64,000 bases of DNA from Ornithinimicrobium sufpigmenti (lineage in GTDB: Bacteria; Actinomycetota; Actinomycetes; Actinomycetales; Dermatophilaceae). The stretch spans positions 2,976,001 through 3,040,000 of the forward strand of contig NZ_CP036403.1 of NCBI RefSeq assembly GCF_004322775.1, written 5' to 3'. The translations under genes and the position numbers were made by a program. The notes under the pieces are model-generated. The model was not told where the DNA came from and ran no database searches. It was given only the letters and a program-made list of their open reading frames with translations. Of this stretch, positions 43,654 to 51,601 are shown piece after piece. How positions within the stretch are numbered: position 1 is the first letter of the stretch; every line of letters starts with the position of its first letter.

Positions 43654-45165
43654 TCACCGATGACCGCGCAGCACCTCTCGCAGGGTGTGTCCGGCCAGTC
43701 CGTCCAGCAGCTTCCGGGCATGCTCGGTGACCCCGGACAGGTCCGGGACCTCCTCGAGCGCCTTCACCGCCCGGGCGAAACGGCTCGCGTCCTCGGCCGT
43801 CACGGGTCGGTCCAGGACCTCACTCGCCGACCACAGTCCGTCCATGAACGGCTCGAGGGCCTCCTGGACGATCCGGCGGTGCTTTCGGGTGGCAGCCAGC
43901 CGGGCCAACGGGACGCGGTGCTCCTGCACGAGCGCGGCGACCTCCCGGCCACCGGGTGTCTCCTTGATGGCGACCTCGACCTCGCGGGCGATGCCTCGGT
44001 GGCGCGGCAGTCGCACCCGTTCCGCCCACGACTGGGGTCGAAGGGGCCGGTGCGCCAGCACCGGCTCACGCAGCTGTGGTGGCCACACCCGGGACGGCTT
44101 CACCGCGGGCACGAGCCGACGCGCCGGCACCGAGCCCACCAGGTCGTCGGCGGGCCGCGTCGCAAGGCCGCGGTCGCCCCGGTCGCGCGCGAACAGGCCG
44201 TCCAGCAGCTGGCCCACCACGCCGGAGCAGATGGTGGTGAGGTCGAGGTCCGCGAAGACGTCGGAGATCGGGTGGGCGTAGGCGTTGTACTCGCTGGGGA
44301 CGCCGCCCCACAGCAGCCCGACGACGCGGCGCCACGCCGCCCCCTCGGGGTGGTCGCGCTCGACGACCAGCGACCCGGAGTCCCCGAAGTAGGCCATCCG
44401 CAGCTGCCCCTCGTCCGGCAGCATCTCGAAGTCGCGGGTCGACCCGTTGTGGCCGAGGGACAGGTCGATGGCCACGATGGTCCCGGTCGTGTGCTCGGTC
44501 GTGGCGCCGGACTTCTCGACCTGCATGCCCAGCACGGGCTCGGTGATCTCATACACGCCCGGGGCTATGCCCTCGATCTCGTAGACGACGTGGTCGGCGT
44601 CCGTCGGTGCGGCGATGGTGGCGTCCAGAGTTCCGGTGCGCACGTTGTCGGCGATCTGGTCAGCGGCTGCGGTCGAACCCCACGGCTGGAAGACGTTGGC
44701 TCCCACCGTGCCGCCCAACACATGGTTGTTGGACAGCAGCACGGGTCCGTCGTTGAGGTCGTCCCACACCCAGCCACCGAGCGTCCCACCGCCCAGACCG
44801 CCCTCGATGGCTCGGCCGCCGGGCACCGGCCGGATCCGGGTAGCCAGGCTTCCGTCGGGCAGGTGGGGGTACTCGACGGCGCGGGGCCGCTGCACCACAT
44901 CGGTCTGCACCGGCTCCCGGTCCGAGCCCCAGACCTCGATCGACGCCGGCACGCGCCACCCGGGGGCGAGCTGGTCCACAGGGACCTTCTGGTCGACGTA
45001 GACAACCACTGAGACCTCGTCGGTGAGCTTGCCCCCGACGCGCTTGTAGCCGATTCCCACGGTGTGGACACCCGGGATAGCGAACAGGTCGGCTTCGACC
45101 TGAGCCTTGGCCGCCGAGGCGTGCTCGACCTCTGCCGCGCTCGGTCGTCTCATCTCTTCTGGCAT
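43654..45165 (-). CDS. Chymotrypsin-fold serine protease, NAL1-like, unknown role
   Basis: A 503-residue protein with a trypsin-like triad in the right order: His148 (LLSNNHVLGG), Asp181 (LDATIA) and Ser263 (YFGDSGSLVV). The N-terminal segment TVGIGYKRVGG then DEVSVVVYVDQKVP is typical of bacterial NAL1-like peptidases. There is no signal peptide, so it is probably cytoplasmic. The last 150 residues are a basic, helical extension. AAGGAG precedes ATG 45165. It is divergent from the Trp/Pro-repeat gene with a shared control region. The substrate is unknown. Confidence 0.72.
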   Translation of the reverse strand: MPEEMRRPSAAEVEHASAAKAQVEADLFAIPGVHTVGIGYKRVGGKLTDEVSVVVYVDQKVPVDQLAPGWRVPASIEVWGSDREPVQTDVVQRPRAVEYPHLPDGSLATRIRPVPGGRAIEGGLGGGTLGGWVWDDLNDGPVLLSNNHVLGGTVGANVFQPWGSTAAADQIADNVRTGTLDATIAAPTDADHVVYEIEGIAPGVYEITEPVLGMQVEKSGATTEHTTGTIVAIDLSLGHNGSTRDFEMLPDEGQLRMAYFGDSGSLVVERDHPEGAAWRRVVGLLWGGVPSEYNAYAHPISDVFADLDLTTICSGVVGQLLDGLFARDRGDRGLATRPADDLVGSVPARRLVPAVKPSRVWPPQLREPVLAHRPLRPQSWAERVRLPRHRGIAREVEVAIKETPGGREVAALVQEHRVPLARLAATRKHRRIVQEALEPFMDGLWSASEVLDRPVTAEDASRFARAVKALEEVPDLSGVTEHARKLLDGLAGHTLREVLRGHR

Positions 45166-45474
45166 GGTGGCTCTCCTTGGATGGACGGCCCGCCCCCGGG
45201 ACGGGGGACACGTTGCCGCTCAGTTCCAGGAGGGACGCGTCGGATGCGTGATACGTGACGCCTGGCCGACTGAGCGTGAGCACCTGGGCATGCACCCCCA
45301 CATCCGTCCCGCATGGCGTCGGTGCCGGGCGGTCGCTGGCGCACCGGCAGCGACCTCACCGGGACGCCGCATACCCGGCTGGCGGCGGACTCCGACGTAT
45401 CACGCAAGGCTGTCCTCCCTCCTCCTCCACAGACCCCGGCGCCCGGCCGGGGCAGGGAGAAGGGACGAGTTCCG
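45166..45474. promoter_or_regulatory. Divergent control region with paired inverted 11-mers
   Basis: This 309-bp gap holds no convincing gene. GCGTGATACGT at 45246-45256 and its exact reverse complement ACGTATCACGC at 45395-45405 are 138 bp apart, one near each gene. They are among the few A/T-containing stretches here. The arrangement looks like two operators for one regulator controlling both the protease and the Trp/Pro-repeat gene. Confidence 0.5.
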
Positions 45475-45972
45475 ATGTGGACATCTGAGGACTTCCCCGG
45501 CGTCGACAAGGTGCCGTGGCAGCTGCTCATCCGGGCCAGGTTCGTGCGTGAGGTCGACGCGTTCGTGGCCAGCACCATCGTCAACCAGCTCGCGCACGTC
45601 GCCTCGGCGGAGGTCACCGGCAAGGTGGCGAGCGCGGCCGCCCAGGCGATGCGGTCGGCGGCGGTGGAGACCGAGAAGGTCAGCCGCACGGCCCGCGCGG
45701 AGGTGCTGGTCGCCGTGGCGGACTTCATCGACATCTGCCCGCCGTGGCCGTGGCCGCGCCCGTGGCCCTGGCCGCCGCGACCGCCGTGGCCACCACGTCC
45801 GTGGCCCTGGCCCGACCCGCCGTGGTCGGAGCACGAGCGGCTGCTGCCCGAGCTCGGGACGCCCTACGAGGGCGTGGTCCTGCAGGGGGCGCTGGAGCTG
45901 CTCGAGCGTGCCGGGAGCCCGCAGCTGCAGGAGGGCCTGCGCCCCGTGCTCAAGGAGGTCGGGCACGGGTAG
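45475..45972 (+). CDS. Protein with central Trp/Pro-rich repeat, unknown family
   Basis: A 165-residue protein. Residues 1-87 are helical and rich in Ala and Val (ARFVREVDAFVASTIVNQLA). Residues 89-117 are a remarkable PW-repeat with 8 Trp, about 16 Pro and almost nothing else but Arg and Asp. Residues 118-165 resume a helical acidic domain (VVLQGALELLERAG). There is no signal peptide. GAAGGGACGAG upstream supports ATG 45475. I recognise no family. It may be a partner or substrate of the divergent protease, which is inference from position only. Confidence 0.68.
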   Translation: MWTSEDFPGVDKVPWQLLIRARFVREVDAFVASTIVNQLAHVASAEVTGKVASAAAQAMRSAAVETEKVSRTARAEVLVAVADFIDICPPWPWPRPWPWPPRPPWPPRPWPWPDPPWSEHERLLPELGTPYEGVVLQGALELLERAGSPQLQEGLRPVLKEVGHG

Positions 45973-46079
45973 GCAGACCATCCACCACGGGGTCGCGGGC
46001 GCCGCTCGACCGGCGCGCCCGCGGCCCCGCGGCTACTGTCGAGCCAGGCCCGTTGGACGACCCGAGGACGTGAGCACCC

Positions 46080-47264
46080 ATGCGCAAGCACGACGTCGTG
46101 ATCGTCGGTGGCGGCAACGCCGGCATCTCCCTGGCCGCCCGGCTGCGGCGTCTCGGCGCCCACGACGTGGCCATCGTCTCGCCGGACCGTCCGCACCGCT
46201 ACCGCCCGATGCTCAACTACGTGGCCGGCGGCCAGGCGTCCATGGACGAGCTCACCCGCCCGGCCGCCTCCGTCGTCCCCGACGGGTGCACCTGGCTGCC
46301 CACCACGGCGGTCGCCGTGCACCCCGAGCAGCGCGAGCTGGAGCTGGCGGGCGGGCAGCGGGTCGGCTACGACGACCTGGTCCTGGCGACCGGCCTCGAG
46401 GAGGACCTGGACGCCATACCGGGCCTGGCGGCGGCGATGGACGCCGGCTGGGCCAGCACCGCCCACCTGGAGACCCAGGCGGAGCGGATGTGGACGGCGA
46501 TCCGGGGTATGACGCGCGGTCGGGTCGTGTTCACCGTCCCGCCCGAGCCCTCACCGTGCGGTGGGACGGCGCTGAAGCCGCTCTTCCTGGCCCTGAACCA
46601 CTGGCGCGAGCAGGGGGTGCTGCCGGCCATCGACGTCCAGCTGGTCACGCCCTACGCCTCGGTGCTCGACCTGCCCTTCGCCGACCGTCGGCTCGAGCCG
46701 CTGCTGACCGCCGGCGGGGTGACCGTCCACCACGGCTCGACCGTCGGGGCCGTCGACCACCAGGCTCGCACCCTCATTCTCGACGGCGCCGCGAGCGGGC
46801 TGCTCATCGACGACGTCGACCACGCCTTCGTCGTGCCGTACTACCGTGGCCCCGCCTGGCTGGCCGCGCTCGCCGCGCAGGACGCCGCGGGCCAGGTCGA
46901 CGTGGACCCGGGGACGATGGCCCACCGCAGCGCCCCGCGGGTGTGGGCGCTCGGCGACGTGGCCCGTCTGCATACCCGCCCCTCCGGCGGGGCGCTGCGC
47001 CGCCAGGTCGAGGTGCTGGCCGAGAACATCCGCGCCCGTCGGCTCGGCGAGCCGCTGGCCTGCTACGACGGCTACACGATCATCCCGATCACGACCGACC
47101 GCCAGCGGCTCTTCCTGGCCGAGTTCGACCGCGCCGGCGCCCAGCAGCAGTCCACGAGCCTGGTCGACCTCACCGTGCCACGGCGTTGGCTGTGGGTCTT
47201 CGACCGCTACCTGGAGCCGGTGATCTACTTCCGCTCGCTGCTCAAGGGGCGGCTCATCCCTTGA
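46080..47264 (+). CDS. FAD-dependent pyridine nucleotide-disulfide oxidoreductase, sulfide:quinone reductase-like
   Basis: A 394-residue flavoprotein with the FAD motif VVIVGGGNAGISLAARL (7-23), LVLATGLEED, and the second FAD contact VWALGDVARL. Overall it follows sulfide:quinone oxidoreductase, which passes sulfide electrons to quinone at the membrane. Cys160 in PSPCGGTALKP matches one SQR redox Cys. The other, normally in YxGYTSCP, is replaced (YDGYTIIP, 329-336), though Cys328 is just before. The C-terminus (YLEPVIYFRSLLKGRLIP) could bind the membrane. The reaction may differ from classic SQR. Confidence 0.8.
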   Translation: MRKHDVVIVGGGNAGISLAARLRRLGAHDVAIVSPDRPHRYRPMLNYVAGGQASMDELTRPAASVVPDGCTWLPTTAVAVHPEQRELELAGGQRVGYDDLVLATGLEEDLDAIPGLAAAMDAGWASTAHLETQAERMWTAIRGMTRGRVVFTVPPEPSPCGGTALKPLFLALNHWREQGVLPAIDVQLVTPYASVLDLPFADRRLEPLLTAGGVTVHHGSTVGAVDHQARTLILDGAASGLLIDDVDHAFVVPYYRGPAWLAALAAQDAAGQVDVDPGTMAHRSAPRVWALGDVARLHTRPSGGALRRQVEVLAENIRARRLGEPLACYDGYTIIPITTDRQRLFLAEFDRAGAQQQSTSLVDLTVPRRWLWVFDRYLEPVIYFRSLLKGRLIP

Positions 47265-47285
47265 GCCGGTCAACGCCATCGGTCG

Positions 47286-48356
47286 TCATACCTGGCCCTC
47301 GAGCAGCTCCTTGAGGTTGTCGTCGACCTCGGCCACATAGGACTCCTCGAAGCCGAAGAGCCCGAAGTGCCCGGCGACCGAGTGCAGCACCCGCAGCTCG
47401 CTGTTCGGCACCAGCGCCTGCTCCCGCTCGCAGTCCCGTGGGGGGAAGAACATGTCCTCGTCGATCGGCATCACGAAGGTTCGTGCGGTGATCCGGCCCA
47501 GCGCTGCCACCAGGTCGCCGCCGGCGTGCCGGGCGACGTCACCGCGCTGCCACTTCCAGGCCATCGACAGCAGGGCGTTAGGGTCCATCGCCGCGAACGT
47601 GGGCCGCAGGAACCGGTCGCGGAACTCCTGGAAGGTGTCCCAGGTAACGTCCGGCAGCTGCACGTTGCGCCAGAACTCCGAGCGCCAGAACTCGGTCGAC
47701 AGCCCCATCACCGCCCAGATGTCGGCGTGCCGCCGCAGCCCGTCCGCGACGTCGGCCGGCGAGGAGTAGTCGCCGCCGTTCCAGCCTGGGTCGGAGGTGA
47801 TGGCGTCCATCAGGGTCTGGGTGAAGAGGAAGTCGTGCGGGGTGTTCTGCGCGGTGCCGGCGATCATGGCCGCCCGCTGCACCTTGTCGGGGAAGCGCAC
47901 CGCCCACTCCCAGGTCTGCTGGGCCCCCATCGACCCGCCGACCACGAGCGCGAGCCGCTCGATACCGAAGACCTCGCGCAGGAGCTGTTCCTGCGCGCGC
48001 ACGTCGTCCCCGATGCGCACGTTCGGGAAGGCAGCCATCGCGATCTCGCCGTCGCTGTTGTGCGGGGAGCTCGACAGGCCGTTGCCGATCTGGTTGACCA
48101 CGACGATGAAGTACCTCGACGGGTCCAGCGCCCGGCCCTCGCCGATGTAGGTCAGCTCCCACGTCTGGTGGGTGCCGGAGTACCAGGTGGGGATGAGGAT
48201 GGCGTTGTCCTTGGCCTCGTTGAGCTCGCCGTAGGTGGCAACCGCGAGCTGCAGGTCCGGGATGACGCCGCCCTCCTCCAGCTCGAACCGGCCGAGCCCG
48301 TGCAGCTCGTAGGGCCCCTGCACCTCGGGGGTGTAGAACGGGTTCTCCAGGGTCAT
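47286..48356 (-). CDS. Alpha/beta hydrolase of the homoserine acetyltransferase-like (MetX-like) group
   Basis: A 356-residue protein with the nucleophile elbow VVGGSMGAQQTWEWA (Ser142), an acid in FVMPIDEDMFFP, and His in SVAGHFGLFGF. The conserved start FELEEGGVIPDLQLAVATYG and WYSGTHQTWELTYIG match alpha/beta hydrolases related to MetX. True MetX usually has GGSMGGMQ, so acyltransfer to homoserine is doubtful; an esterase or thioesterase role is more likely. AAGGAGGAG precedes ATG 48356 and decides the start. It converges on the flavoprotein gene. Confidence 0.82.
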   Translation of the reverse strand: MTLENPFYTPEVQGPYELHGLGRFELEEGGVIPDLQLAVATYGELNEAKDNAILIPTWYSGTHQTWELTYIGEGRALDPSRYFIVVVNQIGNGLSSSPHNSDGEIAMAAFPNVRIGDDVRAQEQLLREVFGIERLALVVGGSMGAQQTWEWAVRFPDKVQRAAMIAGTAQNTPHDFLFTQTLMDAITSDPGWNGGDYSSPADVADGLRRHADIWAVMGLSTEFWRSEFWRNVQLPDVTWDTFQEFRDRFLRPTFAAMDPNALLSMAWKWQRGDVARHAGGDLVAALGRITARTFVMPIDEDMFFPPRDCEREQALVPNSELRVLHSVAGHFGLFGFEESYVAEVDDNLKELLEGQV

Positions 48357-48509
48357 CTCTGTCTCCTCCTTGAGCAGGTATGCGGTATCCGGACCCGGGG
48401 CGGGCCGTGCCGGCACTTGCCCCGACGCTCGCACCCTACGGCCTCAGCCAGAGCTCGTGCGGACCTGCTCTTCGGCGGTGCGGTGTCCCCCCTGAGTCCT
48501 GGCAACGCG

Positions 48510-48558
48510 ATGCCTCGCTCCCGAGGCATGCCTGTGGCCCGGCCCGCTCGGGGCCGGG
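48510..48558 (-). terminator. Two hairpins after the DUF222/HNH gene
   Basis: CCCGGCCC / GGGCCGGG (48538-48558) lies 12 bp after the DUF222 stop. ATGCCTCG / CGAGGCAT (48510-48529, 4-nt loop) follows. Together they probably end that transcript. Confidence 0.6.
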
Positions 48559-48570
48559 CGCGGGGCGGGG

Positions 48571-49905
48571 TCATCGCACGTGCCAGGTGACGCCGTGCTC
48601 GTCGACGGTGGCGGTGAGCTCTCGTTCATGGACCCAGGTGTGGTGGCGGGGGCAGAGCAGGGCGTAGTTGGACAGGTCGGATCGGCCGCCGCGGGCCCAG
48701 GGGATGACGTGGTGGGCATCGCACCAGGTGGCGGGCACGGTGCAGCCCGGGATGGTGCAGCCCTTGTCCCGCACCGCCAGCCGGACGCGCTGGCCGGGGG
48801 TGACCAGCCGGTGGCGTCGACCCTGGTCCACGACCTCCGACGGCCCGCCGAGCACCATCGGGATGAGGTCGGCCTCGCAGGCCAGCCGCCGGATCGACTC
48901 CGCGCTGACGGTGGCCCCGGCGATGGTGGCGCCGCAGCCGGGCAGCTGCCCACCGCCCTCGGACAGCTGGCGTCGCAGGGTCTCCAGGTCGAGGGTGACG
49001 ATCAGCGTCGCCTTCGCGGTCGTCGGTTGCCCCTTGCTGCCGGCCACGCCGCGGCGCAGCACCGTCATCAGCGCGTCGTAGCGCCGCTGCCCTGGCGTGC
49101 GCCGGTCCTCCTCCCCGGTCGCCTCGACCTCCTCGCGGGATGCCGGCGCCGCCAGCGGCGACGTCAGGATGGCCTTGACCGCCTGGTAGTCGGCGTCGTC
49201 GCCGAAGGTCATGATGATCCGCCTGACGGTGCCGTCGGCCAGCGAGGACTCGTGCACGTCGCGCAGCTCGTGCTGCGCGCGCCGGCGCTCCTCGTGCTTC
49301 TTCTCCGGCAGGCACTCCTGGAGCAGCTTGGCGATGATCAGGTCGATCTTGCGGTCGTCGAGATCTGGGTTGCACCCTGCGCTCGCCATCAGGTCGACCG
49401 CCTGCCCGTACTCCTCCGGCGAGACTGCCCGTCGGATCCGGGCCAGAACCCGATGCAACTTCGCGGCCCGCTCCAGCGACATACCCCCCGTCAGCACGCC
49501 GTCGACCAGCGGGGCGTGGACCTGCTCCTGGCCGGCCTGCGCCATCCGGACCAGGTCGTGCAGCACCGGCTTGGCCAGGTCCGGGCAGCGCAGCGCCAGC
49601 CAGTCGGCCAGGCTCATCCCCTCGGTCGAGTGGAGCCCCCGCTGGCGCGCCTCGCACGCCAGACGCACCCGCGCCCGCTGCAGCGCGGAGGCGACCGTCG
49701 AGACCGCCTCCAGCCCCGAGCGCAGCTCCGCCTCCTGCAGCCGGCCAGCCTCCTGCGTGGCCAGGTCGGCGAAGGTGGCCTCCCGCCCCGCCTGGCGCAA
49801 GCACCCCACGACCCACTCCCCTGGCATCCGGGACGTGGGCAGCCCGCCCTCCCGGACCTCCACCTGGGTGGTCCGGAGCACCTCTCCGGTCCAGCTCCGC
49901 TCCAT
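48571..49905 (-). CDS. DUF222 / HNH endonuclease domain protein (13E12-repeat type)
   Basis: A 444-residue protein with an N-terminal DUF222 domain (AVSTVASALQRARVRLACEA, SLADWLALRCPDLAKPVL, GGMSLERAAKLHRVLARIRR) and a C-terminal HNH nuclease (CTIPGCTVPATWCDAHHVIP, LSNYALLCPRHHTWVHE). Actinobacteria carry many such paralogues, related to the 13E12 repeat family; they are suspected selfish or recombination-linked elements. A TACAGT hexamer 7 nt before ATG 49905 suggests a leaderless mRNA. The cellular role is unknown. Confidence 0.9.
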   Translation of the reverse strand: MERSWTGEVLRTTQVEVREGGLPTSRMPGEWVVGCLRQAGREATFADLATQEAGRLQEAELRSGLEAVSTVASALQRARVRLACEARQRGLHSTEGMSLADWLALRCPDLAKPVLHDLVRMAQAGQEQVHAPLVDGVLTGGMSLERAAKLHRVLARIRRAVSPEEYGQAVDLMASAGCNPDLDDRKIDLIIAKLLQECLPEKKHEERRRAQHELRDVHESSLADGTVRRIIMTFGDDADYQAVKAILTSPLAAPASREEVEATGEEDRRTPGQRRYDALMTVLRRGVAGSKGQPTTAKATLIVTLDLETLRRQLSEGGGQLPGCGATIAGATVSAESIRRLACEADLIPMVLGGPSEVVDQGRRHRLVTPGQRVRLAVRDKGCTIPGCTVPATWCDAHHVIPWARGGRSDLSNYALLCPRHHTWVHERELTATVDEHGVTWHVR

Positions 49906-49963
49906 ACGAACAACTGTATGACGAGCGACTGACAGACCCCCTTGCCGCAGCTGGACCGACGGC

Positions 49964-50428
49964 TCAGCCGGACGCGCCTGGTCCCGCATCCTCGTGCGCA
50001 CCCCCGTCCGAGAGGGCGCCAAGATTGCCCAACACGAACTCCCAGCCCTGCCGGTAGTCATCAGTGCCGCCGCTCGGCGTACGGTGCCGGACCGTGATGG
50101 ACGTGCCGCTGTCAGTCTCGACCAGCTCGACCCGGACCAGATCCTCGACCCTCTCGCCGCCCCAGCGCCAGGTGAGCTCGAGGACGTGCGGTTCGTCCAG
50201 CGCGACCACCTCGCCCTCGACCCCGCTGCCGCCCTGCTCGCTGCGGGCCGACCAGCGCCCACCGACCCGGGCCTCCATGACGTAGACCGTGTCCGGCCAG
50301 TGCGGCCACCACCAGCGCGCCAGGCCCTCGACGCTGGTCCACGCCGCCCACACGTCGTGGATCGGCGCGGCGACCTGCTGGGTGACGACGAGCTCGGTGG
50401 TCCCGTCCGCGGCGTGCTTCGCGGTCAT
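49964..50428 (-). CDS. SRPBCC (AHSA1-like) domain protein
   Basis: A 154-residue START-like fold protein with the AHSA1 features QQVAAPIHDVWAAWTSVEGL, ARWWWPHWPDTVYVMEARVG and VLELTWRWGG. Such proteins bind hydrophobic ligands in a deep cavity. It overlaps the ArsR regulator by 4 bp (ATGA), a pairing seen very often in bacteria, with the regulator controlling the pair. The ligand is unknown. Confidence 0.87.
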   Translation of the reverse strand: MTAKHAADGTTELVVTQQVAAPIHDVWAAWTSVEGLARWWWPHWPDTVYVMEARVGGRWSARSEQGGSGVEGEVVALDEPHVLELTWRWGGERVEDLVRVELVETDSGTSITVRHRTPSGGTDDYRQGWEFVLGNLGALSDGGAHEDAGPGASG

Positions 50429-50769
50429 GATGAGTCCGCCAGGTGGTGCGGTGACGGGGATGGTGTCTCGAGGCTGGCGGCCAACCGTCCCAGCTGGACG
50501 GTCCAGAACGTGCGGGTGCGATGCAACCAGGCCTCGGTCTCCGCAAGGGCCTCCGGCCGCAGGCTCACCGTGACCGTCCTGCCCTGCTTGACGCGCCGGA
50601 CCAGGCCGGCCTCCTCCAGCACACCCAGGTGCTTGAGGGCGGCAGGAAGGCTGATCGAGGTATGCCGTGCCAGTTGCGACACGGTCGCGTCGGTCGCCGC
50701 GAGACGGTCGACCATGCGCGCGCGGTTGGGCTCACCGAGGGCGGCGAAGACGTGCACATGGTTAACCAT
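50425..50769 (-). CDS. ArsR-type winged-helix regulator
   Basis: A 114-residue regulator with the HTH core (FAALGEPNRARMVDRLAATD, ATVSQLARHTSISLPAALKH) and wing (VRRVKQGRTVTVSLRPEALA). It lacks the metal-binding Cys motif of metal-sensing ArsR. It belongs to the SRPBCC-associated group and is probably autoregulated, since a palindrome covers its start codon. Confidence 0.9.
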   Translation of the reverse strand: MVNHVHVFAALGEPNRARMVDRLAATDATVSQLARHTSISLPAALKHLGVLEEAGLVRRVKQGRTVTVSLRPEALAETEAWLHRTRTFWTVQLGRLAASLETPSPSPHHLADSS

Positions 50770-50777
50770 ATGGCTAA
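50762..50777. promoter_or_regulatory. Operator over the ArsR start codon
   Basis: TTAACCATATGGCTAA is a 16-bp palindrome with one mismatched pair that includes ATG 50769. ATGGTTAACCAT (50758-50769) is a second, perfect overlapping palindrome. A CATACT -10 candidate lies just upstream (50784-50779). Binding here would block both transcription and translation start. Confidence 0.6.
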
Positions 50778-50863
50778 GTATGGGAGGGCCCGGCCGGGCC
50801 AGTCAACACAGTGGCAGAGCGCTTCGTGCGGGCTCCGCCCGAACAGAGGCGTGACCGATGACG

Positions 50864-51601
50864 TCAGGCGGGCATCCTGCGCAGCGTGAGGTACGAGCCG
50901 AGCGCCAGCAGCACGCCCAGCAGGAGGCCCCACATGGTCAGGCCCAGGGCCCCGGCGCTGGTGATCCACATCCACACGTCCGGCCATGCCTGCTGCCAGG
51001 TGATGAGGGCGATGCACCCGACGAGCACGAGGGCGACACCGAGCAGGACCGTCACGAGCGTGGCCGTCCCGAACCGCTTGAAGACCGTCGCTGCCCAGAA
51101 TCCGACGATGAAGAAGAGCATGCACATGACGAAGTAGGTCAGGCCGGCCGCGAGCGGACCCCCTGCCCAGACCCACTCGAGATGGGCGAAGTACCCGTTC
51201 ATGCCGTAGCCGTCGGTCGCCTGCTCGAGGAGCCCGATCAGCACGAACGCGACCGACATGCCGAGGCTGCTCACACCCGCTGCCGCCAGGGAGCCGACGT
51301 AGAACTCCCGACGCGTCAGGCTCATCGCCTGCGAGAAGGGGAAGGTCATCGTCATCGCCTGGCTGCCGATGACCAGGAAGTACCACAGCGGCGCCTGGGA
51401 GCCGCCGCCGACCTTGATACCCTCCCCGCCGCCGGCCTGGATGATCCAGTAGATGAGCAACGTGATGACCCACGCGCCGCCCAGCACGAGAGCCGGCACC
51501 CAGACGAAGGTCTGCGTGTTGACGAACTGAAGTCGGACGACGTTGACGGTACGGCTGCCCCCGACGGCGGGGTGCGTGCGACTGTCGGCGATGACGCTCA
51601 T
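50864..51601 (-). CDS. ABC-2 type transporter membrane subunit
   Basis: A 245-residue membrane protein with six predicted helices, for example FVWVPALVLGGAWVITLLIY near the N-terminus and LGLTMWGLLLGVLLALGSYL at the end. The loop FPFSQAMSLTRREFYVGSLA is typical of permeases in YtrA-regulated ABC operons. ATG 51601 overlaps the ATPase gene (ATGA). Cargo is unknown; related systems in Gram-positives answer cell-wall-active compounds. Confidence 0.85.
   Translation of the reverse strand: MSVIADSRTHPAVGGSRTVNVVRLQFVNTQTFVWVPALVLGGAWVITLLIYWIIQAGGGEGIKVGGGSQAPLWYFLVIGSQAMTMTFPFSQAMSLTRREFYVGSLAAAGVSSLGMSVAFVLIGLLEQATDGYGMNGYFAHLEWVWAGGPLAAGLTYFVMCMLFFIVGFWAATVFKRFGTATLVTVLLGVALVLVGCIALITWQQAWPDVWMWITSAGALGLTMWGLLLGVLLALGSYLTLRRMPA

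Noticed and set aside
43561..45012. Plus-strand frame opposite the NAL1-like protease
   Set aside because: The minus frame has a protease triad and AAGGAG before the start; the plus frame shows no motif.
46080..47264. True sulfide:quinone oxidoreductase
   Set aside because: One of the two redox Cys positions is not conserved, so the entry is kept as SQR-like.
47286..48356. Homoserine O-acetyltransferase (MetX) as a firm name
   Set aside because: The elbow reads GGSMGAQQ rather than GGSMGGMQ and no methionine-pathway gene is nearby, so only a MetX-like hydrolase is claimed.
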